The notes below the pieces were generated by a model. It saw nothing but the letters and a program-made list of their open reading frames with translations, was not told the origin of the DNA and ran no database searches. A program made the translations under genes and the position numbers. Shown piece after piece: positions 8,531 through 16,776 of a DNA stretch of 64,000 bases. Position 1 is the first letter of the stretch. Every line of letters starts with the position of its first letter. This stretch comes from CAIYZT01 sp947461435 (lineage in GTDB: Bacteria > Pseudomonadota > Alphaproteobacteria > Rhodobacterales > Rhodobacteraceae), in assembly GCA_965284435.1 (NCBI GenBank), contig OZ260083.1, positions 1,302,001 to 1,366,000 on the forward strand. The letters run 5' to 3'.

Positions 8531-9756
8531 AGATCCTTTTTGTGCACCAAAATTTCCCAGGGCAGTTTCTGCATCTGGCGCCCGAACTTATGCGGCGGGG
8601 CCACGATTGTCTGGCCCTGACCGACCAAGGCAATATGCGCAGCACTTCCGTTCCCACGGTGCGCTACAAACATGATCCCCAAACCATCGATCCTGCCGCC
8701 ACCCGCCTTGGCCGCAACTTCACGCTCAACAGCGACCGGGGCGTGTCTTGCGCCCGCGCCGCGCTGCAGCTGCGCCAGCAAAAGGGCTATGTGCCCGATG
8801 TGATCTTTGGGCATTCTGGCTGGGGCGAAACGCTGTTTCTCAAGGAAATCTGGCCCGAGGCAAAACTGATCGTCTATGCCGAATTCTATTACAAGGGGCG
8901 CGGGGCCGATGTTGGCTTTGATCTGGAATTTGGCAAGGCCAGCTTTGATCAGGTGATGATCGCCCAAGGCCGGGCGGCGCATCTGTGCCAATCGCTTGTG
9001 CATGCCGATGCGGGCCTGTCGCCCACCCAGTGGCAAGCGTCCACCTTCCCCGCGTCGCTGCGCCCGATGATCGAGGTGATCTTTGACGGGGCCGATACAG
9101 ATCTGGTCCGTCCCGATCCTTCGGCATCGCTGACCCTGCCCGATGGGCAGATCCTGCGCGCAGGCGATGAAGTTTTGACCTTCGTGAACCGCAATCTGGA
9201 ACCTTACCGCGGCTATCACACCTTCATGCGGGCCTTGCCCGATGTGCTGGCCGCCCGCCCCAAGGCGCAGGTTGTCATCGTTGGCGGCGACGAGGTGTCT
9301 TATGGCGCGGCCCCCAAGGATGCCAAGGGCTGGAAAGAAACCTTTCTGTCCGAAGTGCGCGACCGCCTTGACCTGTCGCGCGTGCATTTCATGGGCAAGG
9401 TGCCTTACCCCACCTTTCTGTCCATCCTTCAGATCAGCCGGGCCCATGCCTATCTGACCTATCCCTTCGTTCTGTCCTGGTCGATGATCGAGGCGATGTC
9501 GGCCGGCTGTCACGTGGTCGGCAGCCACGTGCCCCCCGTGGCCGAAGCGATTGAGGACGGCGTAAGCGGCACCTTGGTCGATTTCTTCGATGTCCCCGGC
9601 TGGTCGCGCGCCCTGACAACCGCCTTGGCAGAGCCCGCGCGTTTTGATCCGCTGCGCCGCGCCGCGCGCGAAATTGCGGTGCGCCGCTATGATCTGCGGG
9701 CCATCTGCCTGCCCAAAATGGTGGCCTATGTCGAAGGCTTTGCGCCCAACCCCTAG
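8527..9756 (+). CDS. Glycosyltransferase family 4-like protein
   Basis: This 409-residue protein starts with 'MKILFVHQNFPGQFLHLAPEL', typical of the N-terminal Rossmann domain of GT-B enzymes. The C-terminal half holds the donor-binding pattern: 'FVNRNLEPYRGYHTFMRALP', then 'HFMGKVPYPTFLSILQISRAHAYLTYPFVLSWSMIEAMSAG' split across about 282-325, with the conserved glutamate in SWSMIEAMS. No membrane segment is evident. The start overlaps the yejF stop by 4 bases, so it is translationally coupled to the peptide transporter, an unexpected partner. Acceptor and sugar are not predictable. It converges on hemN with a 4-base overlap. Confidence 0.8.
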   Translation: MKILFVHQNFPGQFLHLAPELMRRGHDCLALTDQGNMRSTSVPTVRYKHDPQTIDPAATRLGRNFTLNSDRGVSCARAALQLRQQKGYVPDVIFGHSGWGETLFLKEIWPEAKLIVYAEFYYKGRGADVGFDLEFGKASFDQVMIAQGRAAHLCQSLVHADAGLSPTQWQASTFPASLRPMIEVIFDGADTDLVRPDPSASLTLPDGQILRAGDEVLTFVNRNLEPYRGYHTFMRALPDVLAARPKAQVVIVGGDEVSYGAAPKDAKGWKETFLSEVRDRLDLSRVHFMGKVPYPTFLSILQISRAHAYLTYPFVLSWSMIEAMSAGCHVVGSHVPPVAEAIEDGVSGTLVDFFDVPGWSRALTTALAEPARFDPLRRAAREIAVRRYDLRAICLPKMVAYVEGFAPNP

Positions 9757-11108
9757 ATTGCCGCCGAATGTTGCGCCTTGCCGTGATCATAGGCGTCAAA
9801 ACTGCGGGCAATCATCCGCGTCAGGGGCCGAACATGCGGCGGAATGAACATCCCGGCCTCTGTCACATCCAAAACCCCCGGAAACAGCGCCCTCGCGCCT
9901 GCAAAAAGCGCCTCAATCCGCGCGGCGCTGACACCGGGCAGGGCCGCCAACTCGGCCCGGTCAACGAAAAAGTCGCACATCAGCGCTTCGATGATCCGCC
10001 CGCGCAGCAGATCTTCCTCGGCAAAAACATGGCCCTTTCTTGTGGCAAAGCCCCCTGCGCGAATGGCCGCGGCATACTCGGCCGTCCCCGAGGCGTTTTG
10101 TGCAAAGCCTTGGGGAAACCGCGAGATGGATGACGCCCCCAGCCCGATCAGAACCGGGGCCACATCATCGGTGTAGCCTTGAAAATTGCGCCGCAACTGG
10201 CCCGCCCGGGCGGCAACCGCCATGCGGTCTTGGGGGCGGGCAAAATGGTCAATGCCGATCGCATCATATCCCGCGCCCGCAAACAGCGCCGCCGCCGTTT
10301 CAAACAGATCCAGCCGTTGCAACGGGTCTGGCATGCTGTCCGAGGGGATCATCTGCTGGCGGCGGCTCATCCACGGCACATGGGCATAGCCATACAGCGC
10401 CACGCGGTCTGGCGCGAAAGACAGCAGCTTGCCCACCGTATCCTTGATCCGCGCGTCGGTTTGATGGGGCAATCCAAACAGAATATCCGCATTCAAACTG
10501 GCCACCCCCCGCGCCCGGATCATCTGCGCCACGGCGGCCGTCAGCTCAAAGCTTTGGTCCCGGCCGATGGTCTGCTGGATCAGCGGATCAAAATCCTGCA
10601 CCCCGATCGAGGCGCGGGTCATGCCCGCCGCCACCAAGGCGTCCAGACGGGGCTGATCAATCTCGTTCGGATCGATCTCCACCGAAAACTCACCCTCGGG
10701 GCCAAGGGGCACCACGGCAAAGATCGCCCCCGAAAGCCGGGTGATCTGATCCGCCGACAAAAGGGTCGGCGTGCCGCCCCCCCAGTGCAGCCGCGACAGA
10801 CGCACGCCCTTGGGCAAGATTTTCGCCAAAAGCGCCAGTTCGGCCAACAACGTTTCCACATAGGCCACCACCGGCGCATCGGTCGACGTGCCCTGCGTCC
10901 GGCAGGCGCAGAACCAGCACAGCCGTCGGCAGAACGGCACGTGAATGTACAAGGAAATGGCACTGCCTTCGGGAATGGCCTTGATCCAGCCCCCAAATAG
11001 TCCCGGTCCGACCTGCGCCGAAAACTGCGGCGCTGTGGGATAAGAGGTATACCGCGGCACACGCGCGTCAAAAAGCCCAAACCGAGAGAGTTGCGAATGA
11101 TCTGTCAT
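9753..11108 (-). CDS. hemN: Oxygen-independent coproporphyrinogen III oxidase
   Basis: This radical-SAM enzyme decarboxylates coproporphyrinogen III to protoporphyrinogen IX without oxygen, giving haem (and, in phototrophs, bacteriochlorophyll) during anaerobiosis. Over 451 residues it shows the extended cluster motif C60-x3-C64-x2-C67-x-C69 after 'ISLYIHVPF', the glycine-rich HWGGGTPT SAM-binding segment, 'VEIDPNEID', and the C-terminal HemN domain. The length matches true HemN rather than the shorter HemW. It is divergent from fnrL and its start is 33 bases from a perfect FNR box, so FnrL control under low oxygen is expected. Confidence 0.93.
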   Translation of the reverse strand: MTDHSQLSRFGLFDARVPRYTSYPTAPQFSAQVGPGLFGGWIKAIPEGSAISLYIHVPFCRRLCWFCACRTQGTSTDAPVVAYVETLLAELALLAKILPKGVRLSRLHWGGGTPTLLSADQITRLSGAIFAVVPLGPEGEFSVEIDPNEIDQPRLDALVAAGMTRASIGVQDFDPLIQQTIGRDQSFELTAAVAQMIRARGVASLNADILFGLPHQTDARIKDTVGKLLSFAPDRVALYGYAHVPWMSRRQQMIPSDSMPDPLQRLDLFETAAALFAGAGYDAIGIDHFARPQDRMAVAARAGQLRRNFQGYTDDVAPVLIGLGASSISRFPQGFAQNASGTAEYAAAIRAGGFATRKGHVFAEEDLLRGRIIEALMCDFFVDRAELAALPGVSAARIEALFAGARALFPGVLDVTEAGMFIPPHVRPLTRMIARSFDAYDHGKAQHSAAI

Positions 11109-11141
11109 GGGCGTAGCCTAGCCACAGGTCTTTTGCCTGCC

Positions 11142-11155
11142 TTGATCCATATCAA
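11142..11155. promoter_or_regulatory. FNR/FnrL-binding site (TTGAT-N4-ATCAA)
   Basis: The 14 bases TTGATCCATATCAA are an exact match to the FNR consensus palindrome. The site is in the 61-base gap between divergent hemN and fnrL and is the only perfect copy I noticed in the window. It ends only 14 bases before the chosen fnrL start, a position more consistent with autorepression of fnrL, while it could activate hemN. Confidence 0.88.
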
Positions 11156-11169
11156 ATGGAAAAATCAGA

Positions 11170-11916
11170 TTGCCCCACATCGGTTTTAAACACGGTTCTG
11201 TCGATTGCGGCGATTGTCCTATTCGCCACCGGGCCGTCTGCGCGCGGTGCGAAGCGGACGAGCTGAAGACGCTGGAAGACATGAAATACTATCGCAGCTT
11301 CGAGGCGGGCCAGACCGTCATCTGGTCTGGCGACAAGATGGATTTTGTGGCGTCTGTGGTGTCAGGCGTCGCCACCTTGACCAAAACGATGGAAGACGGA
11401 CGCCGCCAGATGGTCGGCCTTTTGCTGCCGTCAGATTTCGTGGGCCGCCCGGGCCGCGCCCATGCTGCCTATGATGTAACGGCGCTGACCGATTTGGTCA
11501 TGTGCTGTTTTCGCAAAGCGCCGTTTGAAGAGATGATGAACACCACCCCCCATGTCAGCCAGCGATTGCTGGAAATGACCTTGGACGAATTGGATGCCGC
11601 CCGCGAATGGATGCAACTTTTGGGCCGCAAGACGGCGCGCGAAAAGATCGCCTCGCTTTTGGCCATCATTGCGCGGCGCGACGCCAGCCTTGGGCTGCGC
11701 CCCGCCAAAGGCAAGGTCGCCTTTGATCTGGCTTTGACGCGCGAACAAATGTCCGACTATCTGGGACTGACGCTTGAAACCGTCAGCCGGCAGATGTCCG
11801 CGCTGAAGCGGGACGGCACCATCGTTCTGGCCAGCAAACGCCGCATCGAAATCCCGCATTTCGATGCCCTGCTGGCCGAAACCGGGGATGATAACGATGG
11901 CGGCGTTCTGACCTAA
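11170..11916 (+). CDS. fnrL: Oxygen-sensing Crp/Fnr-family regulator FnrL
   Basis: FnrL carries an oxygen-labile [4Fe-4S] cluster and activates anaerobic genes as a dimer. The 248-residue protein has an N-terminal cysteine cluster (C13, C16, C24, C27), a further Cys pair at 112-113 in the cyclic-nucleotide-binding-like domain, and a C-terminal helix-turn-helix with recognition helix 'LTLETVSRQMSAL' bearing the E-x-x-S-R residues that read TTGAT. The start used is a TTG. No in-frame ATG or GTG exists between it and the upstream stop, and the first cysteines would be lost if a later codon were used. Confidence 0.92.
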   Translation: MPHIGFKHGSVDCGDCPIRHRAVCARCEADELKTLEDMKYYRSFEAGQTVIWSGDKMDFVASVVSGVATLTKTMEDGRRQMVGLLLPSDFVGRPGRAHAAYDVTALTDLVMCCFRKAPFEEMMNTTPHVSQRLLEMTLDELDAAREWMQLLGRKTAREKIASLLAIIARRDASLGLRPAKGKVAFDLALTREQMSDYLGLTLETVSRQMSALKRDGTIVLASKRRIEIPHFDALLAETGDDNDGGVLT

Positions 11917-11923
11917 GGCAGCC

Positions 11924-12337
11924 CTATTCGGCGGCCAATCGCCGCATCCTTTCGCCGTAAGGTGCTTTGCTGGCTTTCTTTCGCACCTCTCCCAGATCGA
12001 TCACGTTTGAATAATCGCTGATCAGGGTCTGCCCTTTCGAAATCTTGCCAATGTCCCGCACGATTTGCGGCCAAAAGCCCGATCGCACCAAAATCAATCC
12101 TGTCCGGAAATCGGACAGATCTTTTTTGATGTTCGGCATGCGAACCAGATCACCCACTTTCAGGCTTTCACCCTTGGTCAACCCCGGATCTCCCGGCACC
12201 AATTGTTCAGACCCTGCGACAATAACAAATGCTTTGCGGCCATCGGGCCGAATCCATGCAATAATTCCGAGCATTTCAATACTCACTTGATCCAAAGCTG
12301 ATCGGACTGGATCAGAATCATATAATCGAACAGACAT
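11924..12337 (-). CDS. Uncharacterised small basic protein
   Basis: I do not recognise this 137-residue protein. It is soluble, with two possible mixed beta segments ('MLGIIAWIRPDGRKAFVIVAG' across about 21-41, and 'KVGDLVRMPNIKKDL') and an Arg/Lys-rich C-terminal tail. The first segment recalls a small beta-barrel, but this is weak. The ATG at 12337 is chosen; a TTG 18 bases upstream also keeps the frame open. It is convergent with fnrL (7-base gap) and divergent from the XRE-type regulator. Its upstream part is more AT-rich than its neighbours. Confidence 0.5.
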   Translation of the reverse strand: MSVRLYDSDPVRSALDQVSIEMLGIIAWIRPDGRKAFVIVAGSEQLVPGDPGLTKGESLKVGDLVRMPNIKKDLSDFRTGLILVRSGFWPQIVRDIGKISKGQTLISDYSNVIDLGEVRKKASKAPYGERMRRLAAE

Positions 12338-12470
12338 TCGGCTCTGAGAAGACAAGGATGTCGATCAAGCTGGCCGAATATCGAACACAAATGTGCGCTA
12401 TTCGGCCAAAGACGCTTGCACGGCCCAAAAAAAGGCGCGTAAAAAGAACGAATTCGGCAAGGAAGCCAAA

Positions 12471-13292
12471 ATGTCAGGACCCGATTCCAGTACCAAAGTT
12501 GAAAACCTGTCCGAATTACGGATGCTGTTTGCGCGGAATCTGGACAGTTTGGTGTCCAAAGAGCGGTCAGTGTCCGATTGCGCCCGCAAACTTCGCATTT
12601 CGCGGTCTCAGTTGAACCGCTTCTTGTCGGGCGAAACCTATCCCCGGCCCGATGTCTTGCAGCGCCTTTGCCAGTATTTCGGTACCGATGCGCGAATCTT
12701 GACGACCAGCCTTGCCGATCTTGCGCGGGTTGTGCCGCAGATCGCGCCTTCGGGTCTGTTGCCCAGCCTGTTTGGCGATATTGAACCGGTTTCGCAAAGC
12801 GTCTTGCCAGATGGCATTTATGCCGAATGGATGCTGTCCACGACGCACCTTGATACGGTCGAAATGCATTTGTTCCGGATCTACACCGAAGACGGTCGGC
12901 GCATTGGCAAGGTTCGCCTGTCGATCAGTGATGCGATGCCGGGCATGCGGCGCTATCGCTATCCGATGGTGGGATGTGTGGCGCAATACTTCATGCAGAG
13001 GGCCGGTTTCGCCTCGATTGATCGGGTGGCGGACGAAAACTTTCACGCCTTTACCGCCTTTCGCGTGGGCTATGGCTCGGCGACGGGCGTTTATCCGGGG
13101 TTCAAGCTGTCGGGGATCAGTCACGATCCCAAACGGTACTTTTCGCGGATCCCTTGCATGTTGCAGCGCGTGGCGGGGGATACAAAATCCCTTCTGGCGG
13201 CGGCCCGTGTGCCAGAGTTCATGAAAATGGCCGACGCGCCGCAGATTGTTCAACGCATCTTGAAAGACGTGTACGGCGAAGCCGACGGCTGA
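12471..13292 (+). CDS. XRE-type helix-turn-helix regulator with unknown C-terminal domain
   Basis: Of 273 residues, about 15-75 form a lambda-repressor-like helix-turn-helix: 'CARKLRISRSQLNRFLSGETYPRPDVLQRLCQYFG' spans the DNA-contacting and stabilising helices. The remaining ~190 residues are a mixed alpha/beta domain I cannot assign; it lacks peptidase or cupin motifs. The ATG at 12471 is preferred because AAGGAA stands 7-12 bases before it; the frame stays open to 12393 but that extension is low-complexity and Lys-rich. It is probably a transcriptional regulator of unknown signal. The gene downstream is gap-like, 95 bases away on the same strand. Confidence 0.7.
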   Translation: MSGPDSSTKVENLSELRMLFARNLDSLVSKERSVSDCARKLRISRSQLNRFLSGETYPRPDVLQRLCQYFGTDARILTTSLADLARVVPQIAPSGLLPSLFGDIEPVSQSVLPDGIYAEWMLSTTHLDTVEMHLFRIYTEDGRRIGKVRLSISDAMPGMRRYRYPMVGCVAQYFMQRAGFASIDRVADENFHAFTAFRVGYGSATGVYPGFKLSGISHDPKRYFSRIPCMLQRVAGDTKSLLAAARVPEFMKMADAPQIVQRILKDVYGEADG

Positions 13293-13347
13293 TGCCCGCC
13301 GCCCGTTGCCGGGCCGCCGCGCCGCAAAGGGCTTGCACCTGCGATGA

Positions 13348-13359
13348 ATTTGATCAAAT
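13348..13359. promoter_or_regulatory. Perfect 12-bp palindrome upstream of the gap-like gene
   Basis: ATTTGATCAAAT is a perfect dyad 28 bases before the ATG at 13388. It contains TTGATCAA without the 4-base spacer of an FNR box, so it is not a standard FnrL site. It could be an operator for another dimeric regulator, perhaps the adjacent XRE-type protein. This is inference from position and symmetry only. Confidence 0.35.
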
Positions 13360-13387
13360 CTGCGCGCATGCCAAGAGGGGGCCGTTC

Positions 13388-14368
13388 ATGCGCGTTCTGA
13401 TCAACGGATTTGGCCGGATTGGCCGCAGCGTCTTGCGCGCATGGCTGCAACGCCCCGATCACTGGAACGGGCTGACCATCGTGGGGATCAACGATATCAC
13501 CACCCCCGAAATGTGCGCCTATCTGTTTGAGTTTGACAGCATTTTTGGCCCTTGGGACGGGCAGGTCAGCCTTTTGGACGGGGCGCTTGTGATCGATGGC
13601 CACAGCCTGCGCCTGACGCAAAGCGCCGATCTGTCGGCGCTGGATCTGTCGCAGATCGATCTGGTCATGGAATGTACCGGCCGCGCCGATGCACGCGCGG
13701 TGGCCGAACGCGGCCTGCAGGCCGGGGCGCGCCGCGTTCTGATCTCGGGCCCCTCTGCTGCGGCCGATGTCACCGTTGTGCTGGGCGCGAACGAGGCGGC
13801 CCTGACAGGGCAGGCCATTGTGTCCAACGCCTCCTGCACCACGAATGCGCTGGCCCCCTTGGTCAAGCTGATCCACCACGAATGGGGCCTTGTCAGCGGC
13901 TCGATGACCACGGTGCATTGCTATACCGGCAGCCAACCCACGATCGATGCCCCCGCCGCCGATTTTTCCCGCAGCCGCGCCGCCGCCTTGTCGATGGTGC
14001 CCACCACCACCTCGGCGCAGCGTTTGCTGGATCAGGTCCTGCCCGACATCGCCGGCCGCATCATGGGGTCCGCGGTTCGGGTGCCCGTCGCATCGGTGTC
14101 TTGCGTGGATCTGACCGTGCTGACCACGGCGAAACCCACGCCCGAGGCGGTGAATACCGCGCTTCAGCGCGCTGGCGGCGTGATCGGAACCACAAGCAAA
14201 CCGTTGGTGTCGACCGATTTGCGGGCGCGGCCTGAAAGCATCGTCATGGCCTGCCCGCAAACCCGCGCCACGCCGCAGGGCCTGCTGCGGGTCTTTGGCT
14301 GGTACGACAATGAATGGGGCTTTTCCAACCGCATGCTCGACATCGCGCAGCGCATGGGCGAGCGCTAG
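13388..14368 (+). CDS. Glyceraldehyde-3-phosphate dehydrogenase-like protein (divergent paralogue)
   Basis: This 326-residue NAD(P)-dependent dehydrogenase begins 'MRVLINGFGRIGRSVLRAWL', contains the catalytic thiol in SNASCTTNALAP (C150), the substrate-binding 'MVPTTTSA' segment, and the C-terminal YDNEWGFSNRM motif. All core catalytic elements of phosphorylating GAPDH are present. Several surrounding segments (for example FDSIFGPWDGQV and ISGPSAAADVTVVLGAN) depart from canonical housekeeping Gap, and it is not beside pgk, fba or tkt. A role as erythrose-4-phosphate dehydrogenase or a pathway-specific GAPDH is possible. The frame is open 234 bases further upstream, but the fold starts at 13388, preceded by AGAGGGG. 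Confidence 0.82.
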   Translation: MRVLINGFGRIGRSVLRAWLQRPDHWNGLTIVGINDITTPEMCAYLFEFDSIFGPWDGQVSLLDGALVIDGHSLRLTQSADLSALDLSQIDLVMECTGRADARAVAERGLQAGARRVLISGPSAAADVTVVLGANEAALTGQAIVSNASCTTNALAPLVKLIHHEWGLVSGSMTTVHCYTGSQPTIDAPAADFSRSRAAALSMVPTTTSAQRLLDQVLPDIAGRIMGSAVRVPVASVSCVDLTVLTTAKPTPEAVNTALQRAGGVIGTTSKPLVSTDLRARPESIVMACPQTRATPQGLLRVFGWYDNEWGFSNRMLDIAQRMGER

Positions 14369-15696
14369 GGGGCCAGCGCCGTTTCAAGCCGATCCATGAA
14401 GTAATCGACATTGTCGGTTGAAAACACCATCGGCGGGCGAATTTTCAAGACATTGGCCCGCGGCCCGGTCGCCGATATCAGCACCCTCGCTTCGCGCAGA
14501 CGGTTCACCACCTGCGCCGTGCGCACGGCATCGGGCCGCATCGCGTCACCATCCTGCACAATCTCGGCCCCCACAAACAACCCTGCCGCCCGCACCGGCC
14601 CCAAGGCAGGGTTCCGCGCGGAAAGATCCAGCAAGGCATCGCGGAAATAGGCCCCAACCTTGGCCGAATTTTCCATCAACCCTTCCATTTCGATCACCTC
14701 CAGCACGGCCATCGCCGTGGCGGCCGCCACCGCGTTGCCGCCAAAGGTGTTGAAATACCGCGCCCGCGATCCGAAGGCGTCGATCACCCGGGGCTGCAGC
14801 ACCAATCCCGCCACCGGATAGCCATTTCCCATCGGCTTTCCCAAAGATACCATGTCGGGCAAAACGGCGTGCCGCTGAAACCCCCACATCGTGCCGCCCG
14901 TCCGGCCAAAGCCCGGCTGCACCTCGTCGGCAATGAACAGCCCGCCCGCCGCATGTATGGCCGCGACCGCCGGTGCCAGAAATCCGGCCGGGTCGGTAAA
15001 AACCCCGTCGGATGAGAACACCGTATCCACGATCAGCGCGGCAGGCTTGATCCCGTGGCGCAAAAGATCATCAATCGCCCCTTGCACCGCACCCGCAAAG
15101 GCCGCGCCCAAATCGCCCGTCAGGCGCAGCGGGTCTGGCGCCGCAACCGTACGCACATGGGGGCCCAGCGCCACGCCTGTGCCCAGACTGGGTGACATGG
15201 CCGCAATCGCAGCCGTCACGCCATGATAGGCATTTTCCGTCACGATGAACCCGGTCCCGCCGGTGTGCGCCTGCGCGATGCGAAAGGCCAGATCATTGGC
15301 CTCCGATCCGGTGCAGGTGAACATCACATGCGACAGCTCGGCCGGAAAAGTCGAGAGCAGCTTTTCCGCATAGGCCAGAACCCCATCATGCAGATACCGG
15401 GTATGGCTGGCAAACAGCGCCGCCTGCCGCGCGGTTGCCGCCACCACATGCGGATGGCAATGACCCACCGAGGCGACGTTGTTATAGGTGTCCAGATAGG
15501 CTTGGCCCTGCGGATCATACAGCCACACCCCTTCGCCGCGCACCAGATGCACCGGGGTTTCGTAAAACAGCCGATAGGCCGGGCCAAGCACCTTTTGGCG
15601 CCGCGCCACCAATGCCAATTCGTCAGGGCCAAGGTTGCCCTTCCCCGGTTGAAAGGCATTCGGCATTGCGCCGGGCAAATGGGGACGGTCGGTCAT
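14365..15696 (-). CDS. Class III PLP aminotransferase / phospho-lyase
   Basis: This 443-residue PLP enzyme has the subgroup II/III fold, with 'YLDTYNNVASVGHCHPHVV', the cofactor-ring motif FIADEVQPGFGRTG, and the Schiff-base lysine in SLGKPMGNGYP (around residue 285). The sequence style, especially 'YNNVASVGHCHP', is that of the AGXT2L1/AGXT2L2 group, which act as O-phosphoethanolamine or 5-phosphohydroxylysine phospho-lyases rather than transaminases. The APH-fold kinase gene overlaps its start by 4 bases, which supports a kinase-then-lyase pair. Alternatives are a plain omega-amino acid aminotransferase. It converges on the gap-like gene with a 4-base overlap. Confidence 0.8.
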   Translation of the reverse strand: MTDRPHLPGAMPNAFQPGKGNLGPDELALVARRQKVLGPAYRLFYETPVHLVRGEGVWLYDPQGQAYLDTYNNVASVGHCHPHVVAATARQAALFASHTRYLHDGVLAYAEKLLSTFPAELSHVMFTCTGSEANDLAFRIAQAHTGGTGFIVTENAYHGVTAAIAAMSPSLGTGVALGPHVRTVAAPDPLRLTGDLGAAFAGAVQGAIDDLLRHGIKPAALIVDTVFSSDGVFTDPAGFLAPAVAAIHAAGGLFIADEVQPGFGRTGGTMWGFQRHAVLPDMVSLGKPMGNGYPVAGLVLQPRVIDAFGSRARYFNTFGGNAVAAATAMAVLEVIEMEGLMENSAKVGAYFRDALLDLSARNPALGPVRAAGLFVGAEIVQDGDAMRPDAVRTAQVVNRLREARVLISATGPRANVLKIRPPMVFSTDNVDYFMDRLETALAP

Positions 15697-16712
15697 GTCA
15701 GCCTCAATGCGGTTAAAAGGGTTTGGGTTGCCTCTGCCCGGTCCAGCGCCGCAAAGGCCAGCAAGCCCGCGCGCGATACGGGCATGTTGCGCAAGATATA
15801 GGCCGCGTTTTGCGGGTATCGCGCCGCCCGGTGCGCGGTGATGCACAGCGTGGTCAGCCACCGCGTTTCGGTCAGCGGAAAAAGCATCGCAGCCTCGTCG
15901 CGGCGCAAGGGCAGGGCGGCATGATAGGCGGCGGCAATGTCGATCAGACTGGTCAGGGGCGCTGCGGCATCTACCTGATAGCTGGCTGCAACCGCCAGAT
16001 CACAGACCAAAGGCGTGCGCACCATATCCCCAAAATCCAGAATGCCCGTCACCGACAGGCCGTCGTCCGACACCAGAACATTATGCGGATTAAGGTCGTT
16101 GTGCACCACCTGCCAGCGCAGGCCGGGCAGCCGCGGCGCGACATCGGCGTCAAATCGGTCCAGCACCGTTGTGGCAAGGGCCCGCAGATCGTCTGGCACA
16201 TCCTGCAACAGGGGGCGCAGCGTGCGCGCCTGCTTGATATCCCATTGCAAGACATGGCTTGCCGCCGGGTGGTCAAACCCGCGCAGCCCCAAGGCCAGCC
16301 GCGCCGCCATGCTGCCGACCGAGGCGCGCAGCCCGGCAGAGGGCAGGGCACGGTACATCATCTGCCCGTCCAGATAGGTCAGCACCCGCAAGATCCCCTG
16401 CGGCAAGGCCACCTCGCAGGCGCCCGCGTTCGTGCGCAGCACGCGCGGCACCGGCACATCGGCCGCTTCCAGATGCACCAAGGCCCGGGTCTGAAACGCG
16501 GTCACCTCGGCCGGCTCTGCAGGGTTCGCCAGCTTGACAACAAAGGATCCCCGATCCGTGGTCAGGCGGTAATTCACGTCCCGCTCGGATGTCAGGGGTG
16601 CAAGGACACCCCGCAATCCAAAATGCGCCGCCACCTCTTGCGCGGCCACCTCGGCGGAAAATTCGGGCGGCGGCGAAGACAGGCTCGCGCCCAAAGGCGA
16701 CGCGGAGATCAT
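15693..16712 (-). CDS. APH-fold kinase, hydroxylysine/homoserine-kinase-like
   Basis: This 339-residue phosphotransferase carries the Brenner loop VVHNDLNPHNVLV (catalytic Asp, metal-binding Asn) and the DFG-like ILDFGD of aminoglycoside-phosphotransferase-fold kinases. The N-lobe includes the ATP-binding lysine in 'FVVKLANP'. Members of this group beside AGXT2L-type PLP enzymes phosphorylate small hydroxy-amino compounds (human AGPHD1/HYKK acts on 5-hydroxylysine). The downstream gene overlaps by 4 bases, so the product is probably passed to the PLP phospho-lyase. Antibiotic resistance is unlikely in this context. Confidence 0.78.
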   Translation of the reverse strand: MISASPLGASLSSPPPEFSAEVAAQEVAAHFGLRGVLAPLTSERDVNYRLTTDRGSFVVKLANPAEPAEVTAFQTRALVHLEAADVPVPRVLRTNAGACEVALPQGILRVLTYLDGQMMYRALPSAGLRASVGSMAARLALGLRGFDHPAASHVLQWDIKQARTLRPLLQDVPDDLRALATTVLDRFDADVAPRLPGLRWQVVHNDLNPHNVLVSDDGLSVTGILDFGDMVRTPLVCDLAVAASYQVDAAAPLTSLIDIAAAYHAALPLRRDEAAMLFPLTETRWLTTLCITAHRAARYPQNAAYILRNMPVSRAGLLAFAALDRAEATQTLLTALRLT

Positions 16713-16776
16713 GACGGGGCCCTCATTCGGAACGGTGCGTCTTTTGTCCCACCAAGGCGCACGGCGCGGGCCAATG

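Noticed and set aside
12321..12326. TATAAT as a promoter for the XRE-type gene
   Set aside because: It lies inside the divergent small gene's start region and no -35 element stands at the proper distance.
13351..13358. TTGATCAA-like sequence considered as an FNR box
   Set aside because: The half-sites overlap without the required 4-base spacer; listed only as a palindrome of unknown function.
13154..13387. Upstream extension of the GAPDH-like gene
   Set aside because: It overlaps the end of the XRE-type gene, has no homology pattern, and the Rossmann start plus ribosome site are at 13388.
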